Below, piece by piece: positions 8,056-19,900 of a stretch of 64,000 bases of DNA. The position numbers and the translations under genes were made by a program. A model generated the notes under the pieces. The model was given only the letters and a program-made list of their open reading frames with translations. It had not been told where the DNA came from and did no database searches. The stretch lies in assembly GCF_003382275.1 (NCBI RefSeq), contig NZ_QTJX01000003.1, forward strand, positions 186,001 through 250,000, in the 5' to 3' direction. Position 1 is the first letter of the stretch. Each line of letters begins with the position of its first letter. The DNA is from Flagellimonas nanhaiensis (GTDB lineage Bacteria > Bacteroidota > Bacteroidia > Flavobacteriales > Flavobacteriaceae).

Positions 8056-9516
8056 ATGAAGAACCAAATACAATTGATAACCTATGTGGACCGTATAGGT
8101 TGTTCCAATTTTGAAGAACTCAATCAACTATTGCAACATGAACTTAGCGGACTGTTTGGAGGGGTTCATGTTCTACCTTTTTTTGACCCAATAGATGGGG
8201 AAGATGCCGGTTTTGATCCCATTGACCATAAAAAAGTGGACCCAAGATTGGGAGATTGGACGAATGTTGGAAACCTGGGTCAAAATATGGACATCATGGC
8301 AGATCTTATCGTAAACCATGTGTCTGCAGATTCTACCGAGTTCAAACACTTTTTGGAACATGGAGATGATTCAGAATATGCACCACTTTTTTTGACCTTT
8401 GAAAAAGTTTTTCCACAGGGAGCTAATGAAGAAGATTTACTGTCTATCTACCGACCGCGACCAGGTTTTCCTTTTACCAAATATCGCATGGCCGATGGAA
8501 CCCAAAGATTGATTTGGACCACATTTACTCCAAAACAGATTGATATCGATGTCAACTCAAAGTCCGGACTTGAGTATTTGGATTCTATTTTGGGTCTTTA
8601 TCAGCAAGCTGGCATCTCCATGATACGATTGGATGCTGCAGGATACGCCATTAAGAAACCGGGAACCTCGTGCTTCATGATTCCAGAAACCTTTGATTTC
8701 ATAGATGAGCTTACACAAAAAGCCAAAACCTATGGCATTGAAGTGCTGGTAGAGATACATTCATACTACAAGACCCAGATTAAGATAGCCCAAAAGGTAG
8801 ATTACGTTTATGATTTTGCACTACCGGTTTTGGTCCTGGATACCTTGTTCAACAAAACGGCCAAGAATTTAAAGCATTGGCTAGAAATAGCGCCTAGAAA
8901 TGTGGTGACTGTATTGGACACTCACGATGGAATAGGAATAGTGGATGTGGCTTCAGAAAATGGGCAAGAAGGATTGATTCCTGATCAGACTTTAGAGGGA
9001 ATAGTGGACCAAATTCATAAGAACAGCGAAGAAAGAAGTCGAAAGGCCACAGGGGCAGCTGCTTCAAATTTGGATCTGTACCAAGTAAATTGCACTTACT
9101 TTGAAGCCTTGGGAAAGAATGAAAATGCCTATTTGATAGCTCGAGCCATTCAATTTTTTGTGCCAGGTGTTCCTCAGGTATATTATGTTGGCGTGTTTGG
9201 AGATGAGAACGATATGGAACTTTTGGCCAGCACCAACGTAGGTAGAGACATTAATCGTCATTATTACACCAAAGATGAAATTCTAGATAAGATAGGAGGG
9301 GATCAATTCAAAAAGTTATCAAAGCTAATGAAGCTCAGGAATGGACATGAAGCGTTTAATGGCGAATTCAAATTGGGAGAAACCAATGAAGACAGTTTGG
9401 AAATAACTTGGACCAAGGAAATTGAATGGATATCCCTCAAGGTTAACCTAAAAAATGAAAAGTTTGAAATTAAGGGAACTCAAATGGGCAAAGCAGCAAC
9501 ATTGATGAGCAACTGA
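8056..9516 (+). CDS. gtfA: Sucrose phosphorylase (GH13 subfamily 18)
   Basis: 486 residues, no signal peptide, so cytoplasmic. It converts sucrose and phosphate to glucose 1-phosphate and fructose. The match to the characterised Bifidobacterium adolescentis enzyme, recalled from memory, is close along the whole chain (QLITYVDRIG, GFDPIDHKKVDPRLGDW, SIYRPRPGFPFTKY, ATGAAASNLDLYQVN). Catalytic residues align: nucleophile D193 in RLDAAGY, acid/base E233 in EIHSYY, transition-state stabiliser D291 in DTHDG. The substrate-shaping loops (YRPRPG and the ASNLDLYQVN loop) are kept, which favours sucrose over glucosylglycerate or glucosylglycerol, the alternatives in this subfamily. It is followed by a sugar permease and preceded by a divergent LacI regulator. 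Confidence 0.92.
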   Translation: MKNQIQLITYVDRIGCSNFEELNQLLQHELSGLFGGVHVLPFFDPIDGEDAGFDPIDHKKVDPRLGDWTNVGNLGQNMDIMADLIVNHVSADSTEFKHFLEHGDDSEYAPLFLTFEKVFPQGANEEDLLSIYRPRPGFPFTKYRMADGTQRLIWTTFTPKQIDIDVNSKSGLEYLDSILGLYQQAGISMIRLDAAGYAIKKPGTSCFMIPETFDFIDELTQKAKTYGIEVLVEIHSYYKTQIKIAQKVDYVYDFALPVLVLDTLFNKTAKNLKHWLEIAPRNVVTVLDTHDGIGIVDVASENGQEGLIPDQTLEGIVDQIHKNSEERSRKATGAAASNLDLYQVNCTYFEALGKNENAYLIARAIQFFVPGVPQVYYVGVFGDENDMELLASTNVGRDINRHYYTKDEILDKIGGDQFKKLSKLMKLRNGHEAFNGEFKLGETNEDSLEITWTKEIEWISLKVNLKNEKFEIKGTQMGKAATLMSN

Positions 9517-9639
9517 TATCATAACCATGATAATGATATGAATTCAATTTTCTAGGGAACCATTAAAACCCTATATTGTTGATGAATTGTGTATGCGGAC
9601 ATTCAATTCACCAACCAGAACAAACTAACATCTCAAATA

Positions 9640-10941
9640 ATGGCAAAAATCATAAAACCCCGGTTGAATTTCTGGCAAATATTTAACATGAATGTCGGAT
9701 TTCTCGGGATACAATACAGCTTTGGTCTTCAGCAAAGTGCAATAAACCCTATTTTTCTTTTCTTGGGAGCGGCAGAGGAGATTTTGCCCATCTTAAATAT
9801 TGCAGGTCCTGTAACAGGCTTGATTGTACAGCCCATAATTGGGGCCATTTCAGATAAGACATGGTCGCCAAGGTGGGGCAGAAGAAAACCTTTTTTCTTG
9901 ATTGGTGCTGTCTTGGGAAGTTTATGTCTGTTTGCGTTCCCTTTAAGTCCGGCACTTTGGTTCGCGGTTGGGTTATTATGGATTTTGGATGTTGGGAACA
10001 ACATGGCCATGGAGCCCTATCGTGCTTTTGTGGGAGATAAGTTGCCAGATAGCCAGTTGAGTATTGGTTATCAAATGCAAAGTTTGTTTGTGGGGGCCGG
10101 TATTCTTTTGGCCAATGCTTCTATTTTCTTGTTCCAAGATTGGTTTGGTGGAGGCCAGGAGGTAGAAGGAACAATCCCCAAATGGTTGTACTATTCGTTC
10201 TTTATTGGCTCGTTCCTGTCTGTTGCAACTATTTTATGGTCTGTATTGAAGACTCCGGAAATACCTCCGTCCGATGAGGAATTGGAAGAAATCAACAGGC
10301 ATAAGGCCATGCCGTTTATAGAGCGGTTTAAAATGCCTTTCAAGGAAATTGCAGATGCAGTAAAGGAAATGCCAAAATTCATGTGGAAATTGTCTGGAGT
10401 ATACCTGTTTCAATGGTATGCACTTTTCATTTATTGGCAGTTTATTACCCCTTTATTTAGGTCAACCATGGGGTTTGATACATCTGAGGCTGCGGCCCAA
10501 GCGGCAAAAATGAGTACCACATATAATGTGGTGACGGCGGTAGTCGCGTTGATTTTAGTACCGTTGACCATGAGGTTCGGAGGTAAAAAGATATACGCCA
10601 TCAGTTTGTTGGGGACTGGTTTGGCCTTGTTTGCCATTCCTAATATAGCTGACCCGGTCTATGTTTTGTTCCCAATGGTATTGTTCGGAATTGGTTGGGC
10701 AGCTATGATGGGTATTCCTTATAGCATGGTATCCAAAATAGTTCCTCAAGAAAGAAGAGGTGTTTATATGGGTATTTTAAATATGATGATTGTAATCCCT
10801 ATGGGGATTCAGACCTTGAGTTTTGGTCCGATCTTTAAAAACTTGCTGGGAGCCAACTCCGTTAATGCCATGTTCTTTGCTGGCGCGTGTTTTGTAGTTG
10901 CTTCCATTTTGGCCACAAGATTAAATACTTCTAAGGAGTAA
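9640..10941 (+). CDS. MFS/GPH-type sugar transporter (SLC45-like, probable sucrose importer)
   Basis: 433 residues from the ATG at 9640. An in-frame GTG at 9589 would add 17 polar residues not expected in the family. Twelve membrane segments are readable. The cytoplasmic loop GAISDKTWSPRWGRRKPFFLIG carries the RxGRRxP signature of the SLC45/plant sucrose-proton symporter group, and DVGNNMAMEPYRAFVGD matches the same family. It sits 123 bp after the sucrose phosphorylase, and the pair implies proton-coupled import of intact sucrose followed by intracellular phosphorolysis. A short inverted repeat TATCAT/ATGATA (9517-9532) directly after the phosphorylase stop may be regulatory or chance. Confidence 0.88.
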   Translation: MAKIIKPRLNFWQIFNMNVGFLGIQYSFGLQQSAINPIFLFLGAAEEILPILNIAGPVTGLIVQPIIGAISDKTWSPRWGRRKPFFLIGAVLGSLCLFAFPLSPALWFAVGLLWILDVGNNMAMEPYRAFVGDKLPDSQLSIGYQMQSLFVGAGILLANASIFLFQDWFGGGQEVEGTIPKWLYYSFFIGSFLSVATILWSVLKTPEIPPSDEELEEINRHKAMPFIERFKMPFKEIADAVKEMPKFMWKLSGVYLFQWYALFIYWQFITPLFRSTMGFDTSEAAAQAAKMSTTYNVVTAVVALILVPLTMRFGGKKIYAISLLGTGLALFAIPNIADPVYVLFPMVLFGIGWAAMMGIPYSMVSKIVPQERRGVYMGILNMMIVIPMGIQTLSFGPIFKNLLGANSVNAMFFAGACFVVASILATRLNTSKE

Positions 10942-11006
10942 CCGGGGTCACTGGATAAAAATCCAATCTTATAGAACTGCCCTTCAGTAAAGGACAGAAT
11001 TGTTTT

Positions 11007-11039
11007 TTGGTATTTATCTAAAGGAATGCCATAAATTTA
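11007..11039 (+). promoter_or_regulatory. Putative maeB promoter
   Basis: TTG (11007-11009), a 22-bp spacer, then TAAATTTA (11032-11039), one base off TAnnTTTG. The maeB start lies 18 bp downstream. Confidence 0.4.
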
Positions 11040-11057
11040 CCGATTCAAAATAGAGGT

Positions 11058-13352
11058 ATGAGCAAAGAGAAACAACGAAGGGAAGCATTACTCTACCATG
11101 CAAAACCCCAGCCTGGAAAGATAAAAGTAGTACCCACTAAACCATATGCCACGCAACGTGATTTGGCATTGGCCTACTCTCCCGGGGTTGCGGAGCCTTG
11201 TCTGGAAATTGAAAAGAACAAAGATGAAGTCTATAGGTATACCGCAAAAGGAAACATTGTAGCAGTAATTTCCAATGGAACCGCTGTTTTGGGATTGGGT
11301 AATATTGGGCCTGAAGCTTCAAAACCTGTCATGGAAGGGAAAAGCCTGCTCTTCAAAATCTTTGCAGATATTGACGGAATTGATATTGAATTGGATACCA
11401 CGGATGTGGAAAAATTCATTGAGACCGTGAAGACCATTGCGCCCACTTTTGGGGGTATTAATCTTGAGGATATTAAAGCTCCAGAAGCCTTTGAGATTGA
11501 AAAACGTCTAAAAGAGGAATTGGATATTCCCGTAATGCACGATGATCAGCATGGAACGGCAATAATTTCTGCAGCTGCACTCTTGAATGCCCTTGAAATT
11601 GCCGATAAAAAAATTGAAGATGTCAAGATTGTGGTAAGTGGTGCTGGAGCTGCTGCGGTATCCTGCACAAGGCTCTACAAAGCTTTTGGGGCCAGTGCCG
11701 AAAATATTGTTATGCTGGATAGCAAGGGTGTTATCAGAAAAGATAGAGAAGGACTGACCAAGGAGAAAGAAGAGTTCGCAACAGCCCGAAAAATTGATAG
11801 CTTGGGGGAGGCCATGAAGGATGCCGATGTGTTCATTGGGCTTTCCATTGCCGATATCCTTTCCCCTGAAATGCTCTTATCCATGGCTAAGGATCCAATC
11901 GTGTTTGCTATGGCAAATCCCGATCCAGAGATTGAGTACAATTTAGCTTGTAAGACTAGGGATGATATCATAATGGCCACTGGGCGATCTGACCATCCCA
12001 ATCAGGTAAACAATGTATTGGGATTCCCATTTATTTTTAGAGGAGCGCTTGATGTTAGGGCCACCAAAATTAATGAGGCGATGAAGATGGCAGCAGTTAG
12101 GGCCTTGGCGGACCTTACCCGGGAGCCAGTTCCAGAGCAAGTTAATATTGCATATGATGCCACACGCTTAACCTTTGGCAAAGACTACATCATACCTAAG
12201 CCTTTTGATCCCCGTTTGATTACAAAAATTCCACCCGCAGTAGCTAAAGCTGCTATGGAAAGTGGTGTGGCCAAAGAGCCTATTGAGGATTGGAAAAAAT
12301 ATGAAGAACAGCTCTATTTAAGGTCAGGTAACGATAACAAGGTGGTGAGGCTGTTGCACAACCGTGCCAAAATGAACCCAAAGCGGATTGTTTTTGCGGA
12401 AGCCGAGCTTTTAGATGTAATGAAAGCCGCCCAGATTGTATATGAAGAAGGCATTGCCCAACCCATTTTGCTAGGGAACAAGGAGACTATTGAGAACTTA
12501 AAGGAAGAACTCGATTTTGATGCAGAAGTGCCAATCATTGATCCTCGTTCAGATGAATTCAGTGATATGAGGACCAAATACGCACTTAAACATTGGGAAG
12601 CTAGAAAACGAAAGGGTGAAACCAAGTATAGTGCCCGTGTTAATATGGGTAAGCGCAATTATTTTGGCGCCATGATGCTGCTTGAAGGAGATGCTGATGG
12701 AATGATTTCTGGATACTCCAGGTCCTACCCTAAGGTACTCCGACCTGTTTTTGAAGTTTTAGGCCGTGCAAAAGGAGTTCAAAATGCCTCTACGGTAAAC
12801 ATAATGATTACGGAAAGAGGTCCACTTTTCTTGGCAGACACATCCATCAATGTAGATCCAAATGCTGAGGAGTTGGCGGAAATAGCCCAGATGACAGCCA
12901 ATGTAGCATCGACCTTTGGATTTAATCCAGTAATGGCCTTGTTGTCTTATGCCAACTTTGGCTCTTCAAGCCACCCAAATGCTCAAAAAGTTAAAGAAGC
13001 GGTTAGAATATTACATGAGCAGAACCCGGATTTGGTTGTGGATGGGGAAGTGCAGACAGATTTTGCACTTGATCAAGAGCTATGCCGTAATAATTTTCCA
13101 TTTTCCAAGCTTTCGGGCAAAAAGGTAAATACACTAATCTTTCCTAATTTGGACTCGGCAAATATTACCTACAAACTCCTCAAAGGATTGCACAATGCAG
13201 AGTCAATAGGTCCCATTATGGTTGGTCTGCGCAGATCTGCGCACATATTGCAGTTAGGGGCCAGTGTAGATGAAATGGTGAATATGGCAGCAGTTGCGGT
13301 GATTGATGCCCAAGAGCGGGAAAAAAGAAGAAAAGCCAAAATGGGAGAATAA
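11058..13352 (+). CDS. maeB: NADP-dependent malic enzyme with C-terminal phosphotransacetylase-like domain
   Basis: 764 residues, the length of the MaeB hybrid enzyme. Residues 1 to about 430 are the malic enzyme part (KVVPTKPYATQRDLALAYSPGVAEPC, AKGNIVAVISNGTAVLGLGNIGPEASKPVMEGK, MHDDQHGTA, and the Rossmann motif VVSGAGAAAVSC). Residues from about 430 form a phosphate acetyl/butyryltransferase-like domain that in related enzymes binds acetyl-CoA as an allosteric regulator. It decarboxylates malate to pyruvate with NADP and supplies NADPH and pyruvate. It is followed by ruvA 28 bp downstream, probably on the same transcript. Confidence 0.95.
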   Translation: MSKEKQRREALLYHAKPQPGKIKVVPTKPYATQRDLALAYSPGVAEPCLEIEKNKDEVYRYTAKGNIVAVISNGTAVLGLGNIGPEASKPVMEGKSLLFKIFADIDGIDIELDTTDVEKFIETVKTIAPTFGGINLEDIKAPEAFEIEKRLKEELDIPVMHDDQHGTAIISAAALLNALEIADKKIEDVKIVVSGAGAAAVSCTRLYKAFGASAENIVMLDSKGVIRKDREGLTKEKEEFATARKIDSLGEAMKDADVFIGLSIADILSPEMLLSMAKDPIVFAMANPDPEIEYNLACKTRDDIIMATGRSDHPNQVNNVLGFPFIFRGALDVRATKINEAMKMAAVRALADLTREPVPEQVNIAYDATRLTFGKDYIIPKPFDPRLITKIPPAVAKAAMESGVAKEPIEDWKKYEEQLYLRSGNDNKVVRLLHNRAKMNPKRIVFAEAELLDVMKAAQIVYEEGIAQPILLGNKETIENLKEELDFDAEVPIIDPRSDEFSDMRTKYALKHWEARKRKGETKYSARVNMGKRNYFGAMMLLEGDADGMISGYSRSYPKVLRPVFEVLGRAKGVQNASTVNIMITERGPLFLADTSINVDPNAEELAEIAQMTANVASTFGFNPVMALLSYANFGSSSHPNAQKVKEAVRILHEQNPDLVVDGEVQTDFALDQELCRNNFPFSKLSGKKVNTLIFPNLDSANITYKLLKGLHNAESIGPIMVGLRRSAHILQLGASVDEMVNMAAVAVIDAQEREKRRKAKMGE

Positions 13353-13380
13353 ATTTGTAAAGAAACACCAAGATTACACC

Positions 13381-13962
13381 ATGATAACCCATCTTAAAGG
13401 AAAATTGGTCGAGAAAAACCCAACCTATGTTATTGTAGAATGTAACGGGGTCGGTTATTTTTTAAATATATCCCTTCACACGTTTTCCCAACTCAAGGAC
13501 CAAGAAAACATATTACTTTTCACCCACTTGTTGGTCAAGGAAGACTCCCATACCCTGTTCGGTTTTGCAGAAAGATCGGAAAGGGAAGTTTTTAGGTTGT
13601 TGATCTCTGTTTCGGGGGTAGGTTCCAGCACCGCAAGAACCATGTTGTCCTCATTGACCCCTTCGGACGTAAGAGACGCAATAGCTAACGAAGATGTTCG
13701 TACTATCCAGGCAATCAAAGGAATAGGAGCCAAGACGGCACAACGTGTTATTTTGGACCTAAAAGACAAGATTTTAAAAGTCCAGGATATGGCAGAAGTT
13801 TCCCGCCAATCAAACAATACTGGCAAAGAAGAAGCGTTATCTGCTTTAGAGGTTCTTGGTTTCGTCAGAAGGCAGTCTGAAAAGGTTGTCGACAAGATAG
13901 TTTCTCAAGACCCTTCACTAAGCGTTGAGGACATTATAAAATTGGCGCTGAAAAATTTGTAA
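13381..13962 (+). CDS. ruvA: Holliday junction DNA-binding protein RuvA
   Basis: 193 residues from the ATG at 13381 (MITHLKGKLVEKNPTYVIVECNGVGYFLNIS), the canonical RuvA N-terminal OB fold. The open frame extends upstream to 13303 inside maeB but those residues are not RuvA-like. Helix-hairpin-helix motifs are visible (LLISVSGVGSSTARTMLSSL and IQAIKGIGAKTAQRVILDLKDK), and the C-terminal domain III that contacts RuvB closes the protein. It lies between maeB and sprA; the ruvA-sprA order recurs in Flavobacteriia. Confidence 0.95.
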   Translation: MITHLKGKLVEKNPTYVIVECNGVGYFLNISLHTFSQLKDQENILLFTHLLVKEDSHTLFGFAERSEREVFRLLISVSGVGSSTARTMLSSLTPSDVRDAIANEDVRTIQAIKGIGAKTAQRVILDLKDKILKVQDMAEVSRQSNNTGKEEALSALEVLGFVRRQSEKVVDKIVSQDPSLSVEDIIKLALKNL

Positions 13963-13967
13963 CTAGT

Positions 13968-16900
13968 TTGAAAAGAGGGGCAAAACCAATACTTAAACTT
14001 TCAAGTTTTAAGTACATTTTCTTTTTTGTATGTTTTCTGACCTTAACCACAATCAAGGCTCAGGAAACCAACGAGCAAGTCCAGGACTCAGTTCAGACCG
14101 GTGTTGCTTTGGGTCAATTAATTTTGGAGAACCCTGATAGCATCATTGCCAAGTATACTTATGATCCAAAATTAGACCGATACATATATACAGAAAGTAT
14201 TGGCGATTTCAATATCAACCATCCCATCATCCTTACCCCAGATCAGTACTATGATTTGGTCCGCAAGGAGCAGATGAAGTCTTATTTCAAGCAAAAAATT
14301 GATGCGTTTACCGGTAAAAAAGAAGGTAGTGAGGAAGCCAGAAAAAACCTACTGCCCAATTTCTATGTGAACAGTAACTTTTTTGAGTCCATATTTGGAG
14401 GAAATACCATTGAAGTGATTCCTCAAGGTTCCGTAGCTATGGACTTGGGAGTTTTGTGGCAGAAGAACGATAACCCTGCCCTATCCCCAAGGAACCGAAC
14501 CAACTTGTCGTTCGACTTCGACCAACGCATAAGCCTAAGTCTTCTGGGAAAAGTGGGGGAACGACTTCAGGTAACAGCCAATTATGATACCGAGGCCACT
14601 TTCGATTTTCAGAATTTGGTCAAACTGGACTATACCCCTACGGAGGATGATATTCTTCGAAAAATTGAAATAGGAAACGTAAACATGCCCCTGAACAGTT
14701 CCTTGATAACAGGAGCGCAAAGTCTTTTTGGCGTTAAGACCCAGCTGCAATTTGGTAAAACAACCGTAACCGCCGTTTTCTCGGAGCAGCGTTCACAAAA
14801 TAATACTGTAGTAGCTCAGGGTGGTGGAACTTTAAATGAGTTTTCGCTTACCGCCTTGGATTATGATGAGGATAGGCACTTTTTCTTGGCACAGTACTTT
14901 AGGGATAACTACGATCGTGCTCTTGAAAATTATCCATTTATACAAAGTCAGGTTCAAATTACACGACTAGAGGTTTGGGTGACCAACAGAAACCAGCAAA
15001 CCTTGAACGTCAGGAACGTGGTAGCCATCCAAGATTTGGGAGAAGCGTTGGAGGACAGAACTCGTATTGGAATCAATAATGGAGATCCAGCCGGATTTTT
15101 CGACCCAGGAGCAATTGCTTCAGGACTTCCACAAAATAGAGCAAATGCCTATGATCCTGATCAGATAGGAACAGGCGCATTGACACAATCCATTCGTGAT
15201 ATTGCAACAGTTGAGGCTGGCTTCAATATTCCAGGATATCAAGTAAACCAAGGTTTTGACTATGCCATTTTGGAGAATGCCAGAAAACTGGAGCAGGGAA
15301 GGGACTATCAGTTTGACTCCCAATTAGGGTATATTTCCTTGAACCAACGTCTGAGCAACGATGAAGTTTTGGGTGTGGCTTTCCAGTACACCATTAATGG
15401 TGAAGTGTTTCAGGTAGGTGAATTTGCCAATGGAGGAGTGGATGCCACAACAGTTTCAGGAGGCGTCAATCCAATCATTGAAAACAATACGTTGATTCTT
15501 AAAATGTTGAAAAGCAACATTACCAACGTAGATGATCCCATTTGGGATTTGATGATGAAGAACATCTATTCCACGGGAGCTTTTCAATTAGATCAAGAAG
15601 ACTTCAAACTAAATATTTTATACTCAGATCCAACACCAAGAAACTATATTACCCCGGTTGATCCCAATGCGGGTTGGCCCTCAGGCCTTGAAGAACAGAT
15701 TCTCTTGAGTGTATTCAATCTGGATAGACTTAATATTTACAACGATATACAGCCTGGCGGAGATGGTTTTTTTGATTTCGTTCCCGGTATAACAGTGGAC
15801 CCTCAGACAGGGAGAATAATCTTCACCAAAGTTGAACCTTTTGGAGAGTTTTTGTTTGACCGATTGGGAGGTGGAGTTTATGATGTGGAAAACGATCAAG
15901 GGTACAACGTAAACCAACAGCGTTATGTATTCCGGAACATGTATGCCAAGACCAAGGCGGCTTCTTTGCAAGATGCCGAAAAGAACCGTTTTCAACTAAA
16001 AGGGCGATATAAATCGCAAGGGAACAATGGTATTCCCATTGGAGCCTTCAATGTGCCTAGAGGTTCGGTGCGGGTAACCGCTGGAGGACGTCAGTTGCAA
16101 GAAGGAATTGACTATACGGTAAATTACCAGGCGGGTACCGTACAGATTTTGGACCCAAGTTTGGCCGCATCCAATACCCCGATCAATATTTCTGTTGAGA
16201 ATAATGCGGTATTTGGGCAACAGACCCGAAGGTTTACTGGAATCAATGTGGAACATAAGTTCAATGACAATTTTTTATTGGGTGGAACTATTCTAAATCT
16301 AAATGAACGACCGCTTACCCAAAAATCCAATTTTGGTGTAGAACCTGTAAACAATACCATTTTTGGACTCAATGGTAACTTCAGCACGGAGATTCCCTTT
16401 TTAACAAGGCTCGCTAACAAATTACCTAATATTGATACGGATGTGCCGTCTAACCTTTCCTTAAGGGGAGAAGTGGCATTTTTAAAGCCTAATTCACCTA
16501 AAAATGCTGATTTCCAAGGAGAAACTACCACTTATCTGGACGATTTTGAAGGTGCGCAGGCCCTTATTGATATTAGATCTTCACTTGGATGGACTTTGGC
16601 GAGCCCGCCAGTGGAGTTTTTACAGGATCGAACGGATATTGATGTAGGTTACGAAAGGGCCAAGTTGGCTTGGTATACCATCGACCCTATTTTTTATACG
16701 AACCAAAGACCTTCTGGACTTTCGGATAACGATATTTCCCTTAACTCAACCCGTAGGGTTTTCATAGATGAGGTGTTCACTGAAACCGATATTGCCCAAG
16801 GGCAAACACAGGTTCAAAGTACCTTGGACATTGTATATTATCCGAATCAAAAAGGACCGTACAATGCCAATCCAAATTTTGAAGCGGAAACTGATGAGGA

Positions 16901-19900
16901 CAAGTGGGCTGGAATCATGCGCCCATTGAGCAGTACCAATTTTGAGCAGTCCAATGTGGAATTTGTTCAGTTTTGGGTGTTGGACCCTTATGTGGACGGT
17001 CTGGCCAATGGAGCGAACGTTGGGGAGCTGGTGCTAAACCTTGGGAATATCTCAGAAGATATTCTTAAGGATGGAAGAAAGCAATATGAAAATGGATTGC
17101 CTGCCAGTACCAATAATGAAGTGCCAAGACCTACGATATGGGGTCAAGTACCCTCTACCCAGTCACTAGTGTATGCTTTTGATGCGGACGAAGCAAATAG
17201 AACTTTACAGGATGTTGGTCTTGACGGTTTGGATGATGCAGGTGAACAAGCCATTTATAATGGCCCTTCAGAAGACCCCGCGTTGGATAACTACCAATAC
17301 TATTTAAACAGGGATGGTGGTATTTTGGAACGTTATATCGATTTCAATAACCCAGATGGTAACTCACCAGTTTCTGTAACCAATACGGATAGAGGTTCCA
17401 CAACGTTACCAGATGTTGAGGATATTGACCGTGACCTTACCATGAATACGGTAAACAGCTATTATGAGTACCGAATCCAGATCAGGCCCAATACCACAAT
17501 TAATGATCAATATGTAACCGATATCCGCGAAGGGGAAACACCTACTTTGCCCAATGGAACACGATTGAACAGAAGATGGATTCAGTATAAAATTCCATTG
17601 AGTGATTTTACCGATGCCGTAGGTGGAATTACCGATTTTAGATCGGTTAGTTTTATGCGGATGTATCTCACCGGGTTCTCGGATGATGTGGTACTTCGTT
17701 TTGCCACATTGGATTTAGTTCGGGGAGATTGGCGTACCTATACCAATTCCTTGCAACCTGATGTGGATAACGATCCTTCGGATGATGGCACGGTGACCGA
17801 TGTGAATACGGTGAACATCGAGGAAAATTTTGGAAGACAACCCATTCCATATGTACTTCCTCCCGGAGTGGTCCGTGAGCAATTGAACAATAACAATACT
17901 ATTATTCGCCAAAATGAGCAATCATTGTCATTTGTGGTCGAAAATTTGGAGCCTGAAGATTCACGGGGAGTTTTCAAGAATGTAAATATAGATGTGCGTC
18001 AGTATGAGCGAATCAAAATGTTTATGCACGCCGAAAAAATATTGAATGGCGATTATTCTGATGATGATACACCTTTGGTCGGTTTCCTTCGGATAGGAAC
18101 AGATTTCTCAGAAAATTTTTATCAGATAGAATTGCCCCTTCAGTTTACACCTTTTAATGTGACTTCGCCAGATGAAATTTGGCCAGATGTAAACGAGATT
18201 GATATTGCCTTGAGTGATTTGAACAAGGTTAAATCCAGAGGAATAGCCGAACAGACGTTGAATGACATCAATTATTATGAGATTATTGATGGTGAAGCAG
18301 TTCCTGTGGATGAGTTTGCACCCACAACCTTGGGAAGACTTCGGATAGGAATTCGTGGTAACCCATCCTTGGGAAGTATTCGTGGTATGATGGTGGGTAT
18401 CAAAAACATTGATGACCTTCCCGCTAGGGGAGAGGTATGGTTCAATGAATTGCGCTTGGCCGGTTTGGACAACAACGGAGGTTGGGCTGCAATAGCCGCC
18501 TTGGACGCCAATATGGCCGATTTTGCCAATGTCACCGCAACAGGTAGCAAGAGTACATCCGGTTTTGGTTCCATAGATCAAATGCCCAATGAACGTTCCA
18601 GGGAAGATGCCATTTCCTACGATGTGGTGACCAATGTAAATGTTGGACAGTTGTTCCCTAAAAAATGGAACCTACAACTGCCATTTAATTATGGAATTTC
18701 CGAAACATTGATCACTCCCGAGTTCGATCCTGTTTATGATGATTTAAAATTGGACGATCGAATTGCGGCTGCCACCACAGCCGAGGAGGCAGAAACTATT
18801 AAAAAACAGGCAGAGGACTATACAAAAAGAACCAGCATCAATTTGATTGGAGTAAGAAAGAACAGAGGGGAAGAGGCCAAGGAAAATTTCTTTGATGTGG
18901 AAAACTTCACCTTCAATTATTCTTACAATGAAACTAATCACAGGGATTTTGAAGTTGCGGACCTTCGTGATCAAAATGTAACCACCGGATTTGTATACAA
19001 CCACAACTTTAAACCGGCTCAAGTGGCCCCGTTTGCAAAAAAGGATTCACTTTTCACTGGAAGATATTGGCAATGGCTCAAAGATTTGAACTTTAATATA
19101 TTGCCCACGAGTTTATCAGTAAATGCCAACTATAACCGATCTTTCAACCAACAGCGCTTTAGGGATGTGTTGGAACCAGGTGTTGAAGCATTGGAGCTTC
19201 CATTGCTACAACAGCGAAACTACCTTTTTAACTGGCAGTATGCCCTGAACTACAGCATTACAAAATCGTTGAGGTTGAACCTTACCAGCTCAAACAACAA
19301 TATTGTCCGTAACTATTTTAATTTGGACGATGACCCAGATTCTGGTATTAACCAGGCATTGGACCTTTGGGATGGTTTCTTTGATGTTGGTGAACCCAAC
19401 AGGCATTCACAACAAATGCAGTTGAACTATGAGCTGCCTTTCAGCAAATTCCCTTTCCTCAATTTTATTAATGCCCAATATACCTACACCAGTAATTTTG
19501 ATTGGCAAAGAGGAGGAGATGCCCTTAACGAGGTTGTTCAGGCGGAAAATCCAGGGGAGCAAATCAATACAGTACAAAATGCCAGCACACATAATTTGAC
19601 CGCCAACTTGGGCATGCAGCGTTTTTATGACTTTTTGGGGTTGAAAAAACGCGATGGGAAAATAACTGCGGCCCAGGCATCCGTTCGCAGGGATAAAGCT
19701 GGGAATCCAGCCAATGCAACTGATGAAAAACCACCTAAAAAGACGAGCAAGGCTTACAATACGTTGATAGATATTGTAACCATGGTGAAGCGAGTAAATG
19801 TAAACTATAGCGAAAATAGAGGAACTGTGTTGCCGGGGTATACCCAATCCATTGGATTTATTGGTACCACAAGACCAACATTAGGATTTGTCTTTGGTAG

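Noticed and set aside
13303-13380. Upstream extension of the ruvA frame
   Set aside because: These 26 codons fall mostly within the end of maeB and do not match RuvA, which begins at MITHLKGKL.
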